Shown here one piece after another: positions 28,266 through 37,874 of a DNA stretch of 64,000 nucleotides (its first letter is position 1; each line of letters begins with the position of its first letter). Under the pieces are notes generated by a model. That model was not told where the DNA came from and made no database searches. It saw only the letters and a program-made list of their open reading frames with translations. Location of the stretch: assembly GCF_021401125.1 (NCBI RefSeq), contig NZ_JACBFQ010000001.1:558001-622000 (forward strand), read 5' to 3'. The DNA comes from Xanthobacter sp. NM-59 (GTDB taxonomy: Bacteria; Pseudomonadota; Alphaproteobacteria; Rhizobiales; Xanthobacteraceae). A program made the position numbers and the translations under genes.

Positions 28266-29915
28266 ATGCTCGAGCGAACCAATAGCGCTCCCATCGTCCC
28301 CAAACCCGTCCCCGATCTGCTGGATGCCAGCGTCGCCGAACACGGCAGCCAGCCTGCGCTGAACTTTTTCGGCCGGCAATGGACCTATGCCCAACTCGGC
28401 GCGCTGGTGGATAAGGTTGCCACCGGCCTTCAGGCCGAAGGCGTGGGGCCGGGAACCAAGGTGGGCCTCTGCCTGCCCAACACGCCCTATTCGGTCATCT
28501 TCTTCTTTGCCGTCATGAAGGCCGGCGGCACGGTCGTGAACTTCAGCCCGCTCTATGTGGAGCGCGAGCTGCGCCACCAGATCCGCGATTCGGGAACCAC
28601 AATCATGGTGGTGCCGGATGTGAAGCTGATTCACTCCCGCATCGTCGCCGTGGCCCATGAAGCCGGTCTGCGGCGCATCATCGTGTGCCCCATGGCGGGG
28701 GTGCTGCCCTGGATCAAGGGCATGTTGTTCACCCTCTTCAAGCGCAGCGAGCAGGCCGAATACCAGCTCACCGACGGTCTGCACATGCCCTTCAGCGCCC
28801 TTGTGGGACATGGGGACCGGCCGCAGCCGGTGGTCATCGATCCGCTCAAGGACATTGCGGTGCTGCAATATACGGGCGGCACCACCGGCGTCCCCAAGGG
28901 CGCCATGCTCACCCATGCCAACATCTCGGCCAATGCCCAGCAGGTGATGATTCATGCTGAGTGCCGGCGCATCGGGGTGAAGCGCGTGCTGGGGGTGCTG
29001 CCCCTGTTCCATGTGTTCGCCATGCAGACGGTGATGGTGATTCCCATCTGCCTGGGTGCCGAAATCCTCCTGGTGCCGCGCTTCAACCTCGCGGATGTGC
29101 TCGACGTGATCGAGCAGGCCAAGCCCACGATGTTTCCCGGCGTCCCCACCATCTTCGCGGCGATCAACGGCTTTCCGGCCATCGAGAAGCGCGATCTGTC
29201 GTCCCTCACTTTGTGCATTTCCGGCGGCGCGCCGCTGCCGGGGGAGGTGCGCCACCGCTTCGAGGGGCTGACGGGCTGCAAGCTGGTGGAAGGCTATGGC
29301 CTCAGCGAAACCTCGCCCGTGCTCACCGCCAACCCGCCTTTGGGGCTGGTGAAGGACGGCTCCGTGGGCACCGCCCTGCCTGAGACGGTGATCGAGATTC
29401 ACGACCTGGTGGACCCCAAGCGCCTGTGCGCCGTGGGGGAGAAGGGCGAGGTGTGCGTGCGCGGCCCGCAGGTGATGCGCGGCTATTATAATCGGCCCAT
29501 GGAGACCCTCGATACCTTCCTCGACGGCGCCTTGCGCACCGGCGACGTGGGCTATCTGGACGAGGACGGCTACCTGTTCCTGGTGGATCGCATCAAGGAC
29601 GTCATCCTGTGCGGCGGTTACAATGTCTATCCGCGGGTGATCGAGGAGGCGCTCTATCTGCACCCGGCGGTGTCGGAGGCGGTCGCGATCGCCGTTCCCG
29701 ATGCCTATCGCGGCCAGGCGCCCAAGGCCTTCGTGACCCTGCGGGAGGGGATGAACGCCACGCCCGAGGAACTGCTCTCCTTCCTGTCCGCCCAGATCTC
29801 CAAGATCGAGATGCCCAAGGCGGTGGAGATTCGCGAAAGCCTGCCGAAGAGCATGGTGGGCAAGCTCTCCAAGAAAGAGCTGATCGAGGAGGAGCGGAAC
29901 CGGGCGGCCTCCTGA
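28266..29915 (+). CDS. Long-chain-fatty-acid--CoA ligase (FadD-like)
   Basis: A 549-residue AMP-forming ligase that activates fatty acids to acyl-CoA. Motifs of the ANL family: P-loop LQYTGGTTGVPKGAMLTHAN, GYGLSETSPVL, the hinge DRIKDVILCGGYNVYPRVIE and the C-terminal catalytic Lys in SMVGKLSKKEL. A hydrophobic stretch near 145-160 (PMAGVLPWIKGMLFTLF) may touch the membrane. Length is normal for FadD. Substrate chain length is inferred from the neighbouring FadL and beta-oxidation genes. ATG 28266 follows GGGAGAA. Confidence 0.92.
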   Translation: MLERTNSAPIVPKPVPDLLDASVAEHGSQPALNFFGRQWTYAQLGALVDKVATGLQAEGVGPGTKVGLCLPNTPYSVIFFFAVMKAGGTVVNFSPLYVERELRHQIRDSGTTIMVVPDVKLIHSRIVAVAHEAGLRRIIVCPMAGVLPWIKGMLFTLFKRSEQAEYQLTDGLHMPFSALVGHGDRPQPVVIDPLKDIAVLQYTGGTTGVPKGAMLTHANISANAQQVMIHAECRRIGVKRVLGVLPLFHVFAMQTVMVIPICLGAEILLVPRFNLADVLDVIEQAKPTMFPGVPTIFAAINGFPAIEKRDLSSLTLCISGGAPLPGEVRHRFEGLTGCKLVEGYGLSETSPVLTANPPLGLVKDGSVGTALPETVIEIHDLVDPKRLCAVGEKGEVCVRGPQVMRGYYNRPMETLDTFLDGALRTGDVGYLDEDGYLFLVDRIKDVILCGGYNVYPRVIEEALYLHPAVSEAVAIAVPDAYRGQAPKAFVTLREGMNATPEELLSFLSAQISKIEMPKAVEIRESLPKSMVGKLSKKELIEEERNRAAS

Positions 29916-30089
29916 AACAGCCGCTTGTCAGGCGGTCGCTTGGTCTTTAGTCGGAGACGGGTGGTCCGTTCCGGCCGGGTGCGAAACCGGGCCGGGGCCG
30001 CCGCCTGATCTCCATCCGCCTGCTGAAGGGAGGGGAGGGCGCCCGCCCTCGTCGCGTCCCGACCGCGGCCCTGCGCCCAGAATTCGTTC

Positions 30090-31073
30090 ATGAGCGATCT
30101 CGTCGGCCTCGTCTTTCCCTTCTTTGGCCTCATCTTCCTTGGCTATTTCTGCGGAAAGCTGGTGAAACTGCCGGAAGCCGGGCTCGCCTGGCTCACCTTT
30201 TTCATCATCTACATCGCGCTGCCGGCCCTCTTCTATCGAATCGTCGCGCAGACGCCATTCGAGGAGCTGGCCAACCCCGCCTTCATCCTGGCTGTGGTGG
30301 CCTCCACGGCGACGGCCTCGGCCATCGCCCTCGGCGTCGGGCTGTGGTTCCGACGCGGGAATGTGGGGGAGGCCGCCATTGCCACCACGGTCGGGGCCTA
30401 TGCCAATGTGGGCTATATGGGCCCCGGCCTCAGCATCGCGGCGCTGGGGCAGGGGGCGGCGACGCCGGCGGCCCTCATCTTCGCCTGCGATAGCCTGCTG
30501 TTCTTCACGCTGGTGCCGTTGCTGATGGCGACGCGTGGGCGTGGCGAGAGCCTGGGCGCCACCTTCGCCCTCATCGCGCGGCGCGTGCTCACCCATCCCT
30601 TCAATATCGCGACCCTGCTGGGCGTGCTGGCGGCGGCGTTCCATTTCCAGGAGCCAGAAGCCCTGTCGCGGCTGCTGGATGCGCTGAAGAACGCGGCGGC
30701 GCCCTGTGCCCTCTTCACCCTGGGGGTGACGGTGGCCCTGCGGCCGCTGCGTCGCCTGCCCGTGGAGCTGGCGCCGCTGCTGGGGCTGAAGCTGGTGGGC
30801 CAGCCGGCCATCGCCCTGCTGTCCCTCTCGGTGGTGGGCGTGTTCGCCCAGTCCTGGTCGCAGAGCTGGCCGCCCGCCTGGGCCCAGACGCTGCTGCTGA
30901 TGGCGGCGCTGCCGCCGGCGCTCAACTGCTTCGTGCTGGCGCGGCAGTACCATACCTATATGGAGGAGGCGTCCACGGCCGTGCTGGTGGGCACCGTGCT
31001 CTCGGTGTTCAGCGTCACCGCCATGCTGTTCCTGCTGAAGGCGCAGATCATCCCCCTCGATCTTCTCCACTGA
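30090..31073 (+). CDS. AEC-family transporter
   Basis: A 327-residue inner-membrane carrier of the auxin efflux carrier (AEC/BART) superfamily with about ten hydrophobic segments. Characteristic parts are FFGLIFLGYFCGKLVKLPEAG at the N-terminus, TTVGAYANVGYMGPGLSIAAL and ALPPALNCFVLARQYHTYMEEAS near the C-terminus. Bacterial members export or import malate, malonate and other acids; the substrate here is unknown. It is flanked by the acyl-CoA ligase (174 bp upstream) and the convergent UbiH-type gene. No transcription factor is adjacent. Confidence 0.88.
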   Translation: MSDLVGLVFPFFGLIFLGYFCGKLVKLPEAGLAWLTFFIIYIALPALFYRIVAQTPFEELANPAFILAVVASTATASAIALGVGLWFRRGNVGEAAIATTVGAYANVGYMGPGLSIAALGQGAATPAALIFACDSLLFFTLVPLLMATRGRGESLGATFALIARRVLTHPFNIATLLGVLAAAFHFQEPEALSRLLDALKNAAAPCALFTLGVTVALRPLRRLPVELAPLLGLKLVGQPAIALLSLSVVGVFAQSWSQSWPPAWAQTLLLMAALPPALNCFVLARQYHTYMEEASTAVLVGTVLSVFSVTAMLFLLKAQIIPLDLLH

Positions 31074-31117
31074 ACGGAGGGGACCGAGGGGCGATTCGCG
31101 AGGGCGGCCGATTCGCC

Positions 31118-32332
31118 TCAGGCCGCCCGGCTGCCGACACCCAGGCGCATCACGGTGCGCCGCAGCGGGCCCACCCGGTCGAGCAGATAGAGGCCGAAGC
31201 CCCGCATGCCCTGGATCGGAACGAAGTCCGACAGCAGCGAGCGATTGAGCACGTCCACCGCGCGCATGCGCCCCTCAATGTCGCTGCGCCGCGCGCGGGC
31301 GTAGCGCTCCAGCAGCTCGGGGCCGCCCACGTCGCGGCCGCTGGCGGCGGCCTCGCTCACCAGGGACACCAGCTCCGCCACGTCGCGAAGGCCGAGATTC
31401 AGGCCCTGCGCGCCGATGGGCGGCATGATGTGGGCGGCTTCCGCGATCAGCGCGATGCGTGGGGCGGTGAGCTTTTCCGCCGTCTCGGCCGAAAGCGGGA
31501 AGGCGCCGCGGCCCGGCTCCACCTCGAATCGGCCGAGGATGGAGGAGGCCCGGGCCTCCAGCTCGCGCGAGAGTGCCTCGTCAGAAAGGCCGAGCAGGCG
31601 CAGGGCCTCGCGCTCGCTCACCACGCACACGATGCTGGAGCGCTCGCCGGGCAGGGGCACGAGGGTGAAGGGACCGCTCTCGGTGTGGAATTCGGTGGAA
31701 ATTTCCTCGTGCGGGCGGGTGTGGCGCACGATGGCCGTGAAGGCCACCTGCGGATAAGCCCGCGTGACAGTGCCGATTCCCGCCGACGCGCGCACGGTGG
31801 AGCCGCGCCCATCGGCGCCGACCACCAATCGGGCGCGCAGCACCGTGCCATCGGCCAGCTCCAGGCGGGCCGCCTCGTCACCCACGGTGACGGCGGTGAG
31901 GCTGGTGCGCGCGATGTGGAGCCGCGGCTGCGCCAGCGCCGCTTCCATGAGCGTGAGGCGCAGCGGGTCATTTTCGACATTGTAGCCGAAGGCGTCGAGC
32001 CCGATCTCCGCCGAGCGGAAGGTGACCTCCGGCGCGCGGAACAGGCGTCGCGTCGCGTCGGCGATGCGCATGTCGCGCAGCGGAGTCGCCTTGGGCGCCA
32101 GCACCTCCCAGAGGCCGAGGCTTTCGAGGATGCGCACCGAACCGTCGAGCAGCGCCGTGGTGCGATGGTCCACGCCCCGGTCCGGCCCGGTGACGAGGGC
32201 GGTGGAGACGCCCCGCGCCGCGAGCCCCAGGGCCATGACGAGCCCGGCCGGCCCGCCGCCCACCACGACCACGTCGTGCAGATCGTCCGCATGGTGCGGC
32301 GCGCTCAGGCTCTCCGAGGCTTGCGTCGTCAT
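31118..32332 (-). CDS. UbiH/UbiF/COQ6-family FAD monooxygenase
   Basis: A 404-residue flavin hydroxylase of ubiquinone synthesis. It has the dinucleotide fold DVVVVGGGPAGLVMALGLA (about 20-38), the VVGADGRGSTVR motif, and the FAD/ribityl block IAEAAHIMPPIGAQGLNLGL, where the usual GD is AE, as in other rhizobial members I recall. Which ring position it hydroxylates cannot be told; alphaproteobacteria use UbiL, UbiM, UbiH or UbiF in differing sets. ATG 32332 follows GGAGGAG. It is divergent from the quinone oxidoreductase gene (335 bp between starts). That gap holds nothing else I recognise. Confidence 0.88.
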   Translation of the reverse strand: MTTQASESLSAPHHADDLHDVVVVGGGPAGLVMALGLAARGVSTALVTGPDRGVDHRTTALLDGSVRILESLGLWEVLAPKATPLRDMRIADATRRLFRAPEVTFRSAEIGLDAFGYNVENDPLRLTLMEAALAQPRLHIARTSLTAVTVGDEAARLELADGTVLRARLVVGADGRGSTVRASAGIGTVTRAYPQVAFTAIVRHTRPHEEISTEFHTESGPFTLVPLPGERSSIVCVVSEREALRLLGLSDEALSRELEARASSILGRFEVEPGRGAFPLSAETAEKLTAPRIALIAEAAHIMPPIGAQGLNLGLRDVAELVSLVSEAAASGRDVGGPELLERYARARRSDIEGRMRAVDVLNRSLLSDFVPIQGMRGFGLYLLDRVGPLRRTVMRLGVGSRAA

Positions 32333-32667
32333 GATCTCCTCCACCTTAGGGCGCCTTCGGGCGACGGACGGCACTGCCGGCCCGCGCATGGAAAACGCGT
32401 CAACTCGATACCCGGAGCGCGGTCCCGATTCCATGAGATGGGGCAAAGCTCCGGCCCCGCGCGCACCTTCGGTTCGCGCTCCGAACCTAGCTCAGGAGGA
32501 GCCATCCGGGGGCGCGGTCTGTTGACCCATCATAGCCGAAGCGCGCGCGTGTTCATGTGAAGCCTCGCACGGGCCCGCGCCAGATTGTGGACGGCCCTTG
32601 CGGGCGGCGCGCCGGCCCCTATGATCCCGGCCGGGGAATGCTCGCGATTGGGAAAAGGGGAGGCGTC

Positions 32668-33642
32668 ATGGTCCACGCGGTTCAGGTGCATCACACGGGC
32701 GGGCCGGACGTGCTGACCTACGAGGAAGTCACCGTGCCGCCGCCGGGCCCGGGCGAGGTGCAGATCCGCCAGACGGCCATCGGCCTCAACTTCATCGACG
32801 TTTATTTCCGCAGCGGCCTCTACAAGGCCCCCACCATGCCCTTCGTGCCGGGGAATGAGGGCGCGGGTGTCGTCATGGCCGTGGGGCCGGACGTGTCCGG
32901 TTTCCACGAAGGCGACCGGGTGGCCTATGCCATGAGCCTCGGCGGCTATAGCGAGGTGCGCAACGTTTCCGCCGCGCTGCTGGTGCACCTGCCGGCTTCC
33001 ATCGACGACCGAACCGCCGCCGCCATGATGCTGAAGGGCATGACGGCCCAGTATCTCGCGCGCCGCACCCATCCGGTGAAGCCCGGCGACGTCATCCTGG
33101 TGCAGGCCGCGGCCGGCGGCGTGGGCCTCATCCTGTGCCAGTGGGCGAAGCACCTGGGCGCCACGGTCATCGGCACCGTAGGCTCGAAGGAAAAGGCGGA
33201 GCTGGCGCGCACCCATGGCTGCGACCACGTCATCCTCTATCGGGAGGAGGATTTCGTTCACAAGGTGAAGGAGATCACCGGCGGCAAGATGTGCGACGTG
33301 GTCTATGACGGCGTCGGGCAGGCGACCTACCCGGCCTCCCTCGATTGCCTGAAGCCGCTGGGCCTATGGGTGAGCTTCGGCAATGCCTCCGGCGCCATCA
33401 AGAATTTCGACCTGCTGCTGTTGTCGCAGAAGGGCTCCCTGTTCGCCACCCGCCCCACGCTTGCCACCTTCGTCGCCAAGCGCAGCGACCTGCTGGCGAC
33501 GGTGAACGACCTGTTCGAGGTGGTGCTCGATGGCGCGGTGAAGATCCCCGTGCACCAGACCTACGCCCTGAAGGACGTGCAGAAGGCCCACAAGGACCTC
33601 GAATCGCGCAAGACCACCGGCTCCACCCTGCTGCTGCCCTGA
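32668..33642 (+). CDS. Zinc-free NADPH:quinone oxidoreductase (Qor-like)
   Basis: A 324-residue medium-chain dehydrogenase/reductase of the quinone oxidoreductase group. Seen: VHAVQVHHTGGPDVLTYEEV at the N-terminus, GLNFIDVYFRSGLY, VPGNEGAGVVMAVG, the NADPH-binding QAAAGGVGLILCQWAKHLGA and the VYDGVGQATY block. The zinc ligands of alcohol dehydrogenases are absent. It reduces quinones or other alpha,beta-unsaturated carbonyls. I chose ATG 32668 because GGGGAGG stands 7 nt upstream and the family starts there; an in-frame ATG ten codons earlier exists. It lies 223 bp upstream of the rsh gene. Confidence 0.9.
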   Translation: MVHAVQVHHTGGPDVLTYEEVTVPPPGPGEVQIRQTAIGLNFIDVYFRSGLYKAPTMPFVPGNEGAGVVMAVGPDVSGFHEGDRVAYAMSLGGYSEVRNVSAALLVHLPASIDDRTAAAMMLKGMTAQYLARRTHPVKPGDVILVQAAAGGVGLILCQWAKHLGATVIGTVGSKEKAELARTHGCDHVILYREEDFVHKVKEITGGKMCDVVYDGVGQATYPASLDCLKPLGLWVSFGNASGAIKNFDLLLLSQKGSLFATRPTLATFVAKRSDLLATVNDLFEVVLDGAVKIPVHQTYALKDVQKAHKDLESRKTTGSTLLLP

Positions 33643-33865
33643 CGGCAGCAGGCCCGCGGGGCCCCAGCCCTGAACTATTCGCATGCAAGCGATGCGGCGC
33701 GGCGGGAGCGGCGTGCGCGCGCCCTGCATTTTCGCCGAAAAGAAGCAGAACCAACACCTTGCGCAAGTCCCGCTTCCGTCCGATATGTACCTCACTCATA
33801 AGGAAGGGGTGGCCCGCGTTCCGCCGGAATCTGCCCTGCCCGTGCTGCGACGGACCGTTCCGGCC

Positions 33866-36079
33866 ATGATGCGCCAATACGAACTCGTCGAGCGCGTTCG
33901 ACGGTATAATCCCAACACCGACGAGGCGCTGCTCGATCGCGCCTATGTTTACGCCATGAAGGCGCACGGCAGTCAGCTGCGTGCGTCGGGCGATCCTTAT
34001 TTCTCCCATCCGCTGGAAGTCGCGGCCATCCTGACGGACCTGAAGCTGGACGACGCCACCATCGTGGCGGCGCTGCTTCACGACACCATCGAGGACACCG
34101 ACGCCACAAAGGCCGAGATCGAGCGCCTGTTCGGGCCGCAGATCGCGACGCTGGTGGAGGGGCTCACCAAGATCAAGAAACTGGACCTCGTGTCCAAGCA
34201 GGCCAAGCAGGCGGAAAACCTGCGCAAGCTGCTGCTGGCCATCGCCGACGATGTGCGGGTGCTGCTGGTGAAGCTGGCGGACCGGCTGCACAACATGCGC
34301 ACCCTGAAGTGGGTGCCGCCGGAAAAGCGCGACCGCGTGGCCCAGGAGACCCTGGACATCTACGCACCCCTGGCCGCCCGCATGGGTATGCAGGACATGC
34401 GCGAGGAGCTGGAGGACCTCTCCTTCCGCCAGCTGTCCCCGGAGGCGTACGAGAGCATCACCACCCGGGTTTCCGAGCTGCGGCAGCACAATGGGCCGCT
34501 GGTGCAGGAGATCGAGCGCGATCTGCGCGAGGCGCTGGAGCAGCGCGGCATCCAGGCCGAGGTGAAGGGGCGCGAGAAGCGGCCCTTTTCCATCTGGGGC
34601 AAGATGGAGCGCAAGGCCATCGGTTTCGAGCAGCTCTCGGACCTCTACGGATTCCGCGTGATCGTGGGGAGCCTGGAGGACTGCTATCGCGCGCTCGGTG
34701 TGGTGCACACCCGGTGGGCCATCGTGCCCGGGCGCTTCAAGGACTACATCTCCACCCCCAAGCCGAACGATTACCGCTCGCTGCACACCACGGTGGTGGG
34801 GCCGCGCCGCCAGCGCGTGGAACTTCAGATCCGCACGCAGGACATGGACGAAATCGCCGAATACGGCATCGCGGCCCACGCCCTGTACAAGGATCCCTCG
34901 GGCGCGCCGGGCGTAATGCTCTCCAGCGAGACGCGGGCCTATGCCTGGCTGCGCAAGACCATCGAGAACCTCTCGCAGGGCCTCTCGCCCGAGGAGTTCC
35001 TGGAGCACACCAAGCTCGAGCTGTTCCACGACCAGGTCTTCTGCTTCACCCCCAAGGGCCGGCTGATCGCCCTGCCGCGCCGGGCGACCCCCATCGATTT
35101 CGCCTATGCCGTGCACACCGATGTCGGCAACACGGCGGTGGGCTGCAAGATCAACGGTTCCGTGGCGCCTCTGGTGTCGGAGCTGAAGAACGGCGACGAG
35201 GTGGAAATCATCACCTCCAAGGCGCAGACGCCGCCGGGGGCCTGGGAAACCATCGCCGTGACGGGCAAGGCGCGGGCGGCGGTGCGGCGGGCAACGCGCG
35301 CGGCCGTGCGCGCACAATATTCGGGGCTGGGCCGCAAGATCGCGGAGCGGGCCTTTGCCAAGGCCGGCAAGTCCTTTTCTGAGGAGGTTATCGGCCGCGC
35401 GGTGCCGCGCCTGGCGCGGACGGCGGCAGAGGATGTGTTCGCGGCCGTGGGCCGGGGCGAGATCAAGACGGAGGATCTCATCCGCGCCGCCTATCCCGAA
35501 TGGGTGCCGCCGCGCCCGGAGGACCGCGCCAATGGCGGCACCTCCACCGCCGAAGGGTGGTTCGAGCTGAAGCGCGGGCACAATCTCAAGTTCAAGATCC
35601 CGGAAGGCGCATCGCAGGAGCGGCTCGACGCCATCCCCATTCGCGGTATCACTGGCGAGCTGCCGGTGCGCTTCGCCCCCAATGGCGGGGCCGTGCCGGG
35701 GGACCGGATCGTCGGCATTCTCACGCCCGGAGAAGGGATCACCATCTATCCCATCCAGTCCCAGTCCCTGCAAAGCTTCGAGGACGCGCCCGAGCGCTGG
35801 CTCGACGTGCGCTGGGACGTGGATGAGCTCTCCGATGGCCGCTTTCCCGCGCGCATCGTCGTGACGGCGCGCAACGAGCCGGGCTCGCTGGCCCAGGTGG
35901 CGAGCTCCATCGGCGACCGGGGCGGTAATATCGAGGGCCTGCAGATGCGCTCGCGCTCGGCCGACTTCACGGAGATGGTGATCGATATCGAGGTGTTCGA
36001 CCTGCGCCATCTCAACGGCATCATCTCGGACCTGAAGGCCCGCGACGTGGTATCCAGCGTCGAGCGCGTGAACGACTGA
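33866..36079 (+). CDS. rsh: Bifunctional (p)ppGpp synthetase/hydrolase (Rsh)
   Basis: Makes and degrades (p)ppGpp, the stringent-response alarmone. The 737-residue protein has an HD hydrolase domain (HSQ-type SHPLEVAAIL, LLHDTIEDTDAT with the metal-binding HD near 72), a synthetase domain (GRFKDYISTPKPNDYRSLHT; the RFKD form typical of bifunctional enzymes), TGS (about 400-460; VFCFTPKGRLIALPRRATPI), a helical region and a C-terminal ACT domain (RNEPGSLAQVASSIGDRGGN). Both activities look intact. ATG 33866 has a poor ribosome site; GTG 33809, after AAGGAAGGG, is an alternative adding 19 residues. rpoZ, often just upstream in Rhizobiales, is not there. Confidence 0.96.
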   Translation: MMRQYELVERVRRYNPNTDEALLDRAYVYAMKAHGSQLRASGDPYFSHPLEVAAILTDLKLDDATIVAALLHDTIEDTDATKAEIERLFGPQIATLVEGLTKIKKLDLVSKQAKQAENLRKLLLAIADDVRVLLVKLADRLHNMRTLKWVPPEKRDRVAQETLDIYAPLAARMGMQDMREELEDLSFRQLSPEAYESITTRVSELRQHNGPLVQEIERDLREALEQRGIQAEVKGREKRPFSIWGKMERKAIGFEQLSDLYGFRVIVGSLEDCYRALGVVHTRWAIVPGRFKDYISTPKPNDYRSLHTTVVGPRRQRVELQIRTQDMDEIAEYGIAAHALYKDPSGAPGVMLSSETRAYAWLRKTIENLSQGLSPEEFLEHTKLELFHDQVFCFTPKGRLIALPRRATPIDFAYAVHTDVGNTAVGCKINGSVAPLVSELKNGDEVEIITSKAQTPPGAWETIAVTGKARAAVRRATRAAVRAQYSGLGRKIAERAFAKAGKSFSEEVIGRAVPRLARTAAEDVFAAVGRGEIKTEDLIRAAYPEWVPPRPEDRANGGTSTAEGWFELKRGHNLKFKIPEGASQERLDAIPIRGITGELPVRFAPNGGAVPGDRIVGILTPGEGITIYPIQSQSLQSFEDAPERWLDVRWDVDELSDGRFPARIVVTARNEPGSLAQVASSIGDRGGNIEGLQMRSRSADFTEMVIDIEVFDLRHLNGIISDLKARDVVSSVERVND

Positions 36080-36106
36080 TACGGCCTCTCTTCAAGGAGC
36101 ACAGCC

Positions 36107-36880
36107 ATGGAACGGGCAACGCCGGTGCGGCTTGGGGTGAACGTGGATCATGTGGCGACCCTGCGCAACGCGCGCGGCGGCGCGCTGCCGGATCCCGTGC
36201 GCGCGGCGCTTCTGGCCAAGGCGGCCGGGGCCGACGGCATCACCGCCCATCTGCGCGAGGATCGCCGCCACATCCGCGATGCCGACATGGAGCGGCTGAA
36301 GGCGGAGGTGGACCTGCCGCTGAATTTCGAGATGGCCTGTACCGAGGAGATGGTGGCCATAGCCACCCGCATCGGCCCGCACGCCTGCTGCCTGGTTCCG
36401 GAAAAGCGCCAGGAGCGCACCACGGAGGGTGGGCTCGACGCCGCCGGCCAGGAAAAGGAGCTGCGCCCGCGCATCGCCGCGCTGAAGGAGGCGGGCATTC
36501 GCGTGTCGCTCTTCATCGCCGCCGAGCCGGCCCAGATCGCCGCCGCGCGGGCGCTGGAAGCGGATATCGTGGAGCTGCACACCGGCGCCTGGTGCGACGC
36601 CATCGCGGAAGGCCGCTTTTCGGAAGCGGAGTCCGAGTTTGCGCGCCTGACCATCGGCGCGCGGGAGGCCGAGACGCTGGGGCTTGAGGTCCATGGCGGC
36701 CATGGGCTCGATTTCGCCACCGCCGAGCGCCTCGCAGCGCTGCCAGAGATCATGGAGCTGAACATCGGCCACTTCCTGGTGGGCGAGGCGGTGTTCGTGG
36801 GCCTTCGGGCCGCTATTGGCAGCATGAAGGAAGCCATTGCCCGCGGCCGGGCCCGCGCCGGTACCGGAGCGGCGGCATGA
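36107..36880 (+). CDS. pdxJ: Pyridoxine 5'-phosphate synthase
   Basis: Condenses deoxyxylulose phosphate with aminoacetone phosphate to pyridoxine phosphate. The 257-residue TIM barrel shows [63 protein letters not shown] and [10 protein letters not shown], with a catalytic Glu and His in each expected block. Start and length are normal, with AAGGAGC before ATG. It follows rsh by 27 bp and overlaps acpS by 4 bp. Confidence 0.97.
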   Translation: MERATPVRLGVNVDHVATLRNARGGALPDPVRAALLAKAAGADGITAHLREDRRHIRDADMERLKAEVDLPLNFEMACTEEMVAIATRIGPHACCLVPEKRQERTTEGGLDAAGQEKELRPRIAALKEAGIRVSLFIAAEPAQIAAARALEADIVELHTGAWCDAIAEGRFSEAESEFARLTIGAREAETLGLEVHGGHGLDFATAERLAALPEIMELNIGHFLVGEAVFVGLRAAIGSMKEAIARGRARAGTGAAA

Positions 36881-37281
36881 TGATCCTCGGCATCGGCTCC
36901 GACTTCACGGACGCCCGCCGCATCGCCAAGTCCATCGAGCGCTATGGCGAACGCTTCCTGGAGCGGGTCTTCACCCCGGTGGAACGCGCCAAGGCCGACG
37001 CCCGCAAGCTGCGCGCGGAGACCTATGCCAAGCGCTTCGCCGCCAAGGAAGCCTGCTCCAAGGCCCTGGGCACGGGCCTCAGCCAGGGCGTGTTCTGGCG
37101 CGACATGGGCGTGGTGAACCTGCCCACCGGCCAGCCCACCCTGGAGCTGACCGGCGGCGCCGCCCGCCGTCTCGCGGCCATGGTGCCGGAGGGGTTCGAG
37201 CCGCGCATCCACCTCACCCTGACGGACGAGGGGCCCCTTTCGGCCGCCTACGTCATCATCTCGGCGGTGCCGCGCGGCTAA
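36877..37281 (+). CDS. acpS: Holo-[acyl-carrier-protein] synthase
   Basis: Transfers phosphopantetheine from CoA to ACP. The 134-residue protein has the metal-binding Asp in [13 protein letters not shown] and Glu in [18 protein letters not shown], as in all AcpS trimers. The start ATG overlaps the pdxJ stop (ATGATGA), so translation is coupled. A DUF1622 gene separates it from lepB, its usual neighbour. Confidence 0.96.
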   Translation: MMILGIGSDFTDARRIAKSIERYGERFLERVFTPVERAKADARKLRAETYAKRFAAKEACSKALGTGLSQGVFWRDMGVVNLPTGQPTLELTGGAARRLAAMVPEGFEPRIHLTLTDEGPLSAAYVIISAVPRG

Positions 37282-37311
37282 GGCCGAAAGGCGGGAAACG
37301 GGCGGGGGGCG

Positions 37312-37701
37312 ATGGATCATCTTCTGAGCGGGCTGCTGCACTGGACCACCCGCGGCATCGAGGTGGCGGGCACGGTGGTCATCGTGTTCGGCATCCTGAT
37401 GGCCGCTTATGCCTTCGCGCGCGATCTTATTCGCGGCCGGTCGAGCGCGGAGGCTTTCCGTTCCTGCCGGTCGTCCCTGGGCATGGCCATCCTGCTGGGG
37501 CTGGAACTGCTGGTGGCGGCGGACATCATCTCCACCGTGGCCATTGAGCCCAGCCTGGAAAGCCTCGCCGTGCTCGCGGGCATCGTGGTCATCCGAACTT
37601 TCCTCTCCTTCTCACTGGAAGTGGAGATTGAGGGCCGCTGGCCCTGGCAGGCGCCGGCCAAGGGCGAGACGGCGCGACAGGCCGCGCGCAACAAAGCGTG
37701 A
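37312..37701 (+). CDS. DUF1622 family membrane protein
   Basis: A 129-residue inner-membrane protein of the DUF1622 family. Three hydrophobic segments lie near 17-40, 57-75 and 82-100: VAGTVVIVFGILMAAYAFAR, LGMAILLGLELLVAADIIST, LAVLAGIVVIRTFLSFSLE. The last is followed by a charged tail. The family core RSSLGMAILLGLELLVAADI is clear; function is unknown. It sits 30 bp after acpS and 173 bp before lepB, a place where related genomes usually have no gene. A GGGCGGGGGGCG run precedes ATG. Confidence 0.85.
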   Translation: MDHLLSGLLHWTTRGIEVAGTVVIVFGILMAAYAFARDLIRGRSSAEAFRSCRSSLGMAILLGLELLVAADIISTVAIEPSLESLAVLAGIVVIRTFLSFSLEVEIEGRWPWQAPAKGETARQAARNKA

Positions 37702-37874
37702 GGCCCGCGAGCGACCAAATCCGGTCCTGACGCAGGGGTGCGCGTTGCCGCCGCGCCGGGAAGCCTCTATAGGGTGCGAACGCATTTGGCCGGGGTGGCT
37801 TTCGGCCGCGCCGTCCTCAGTTTCGGCGCAGTTTGCTGCACCCTGCGCACCGTTCTCATTTTTTCGGACCCTCG

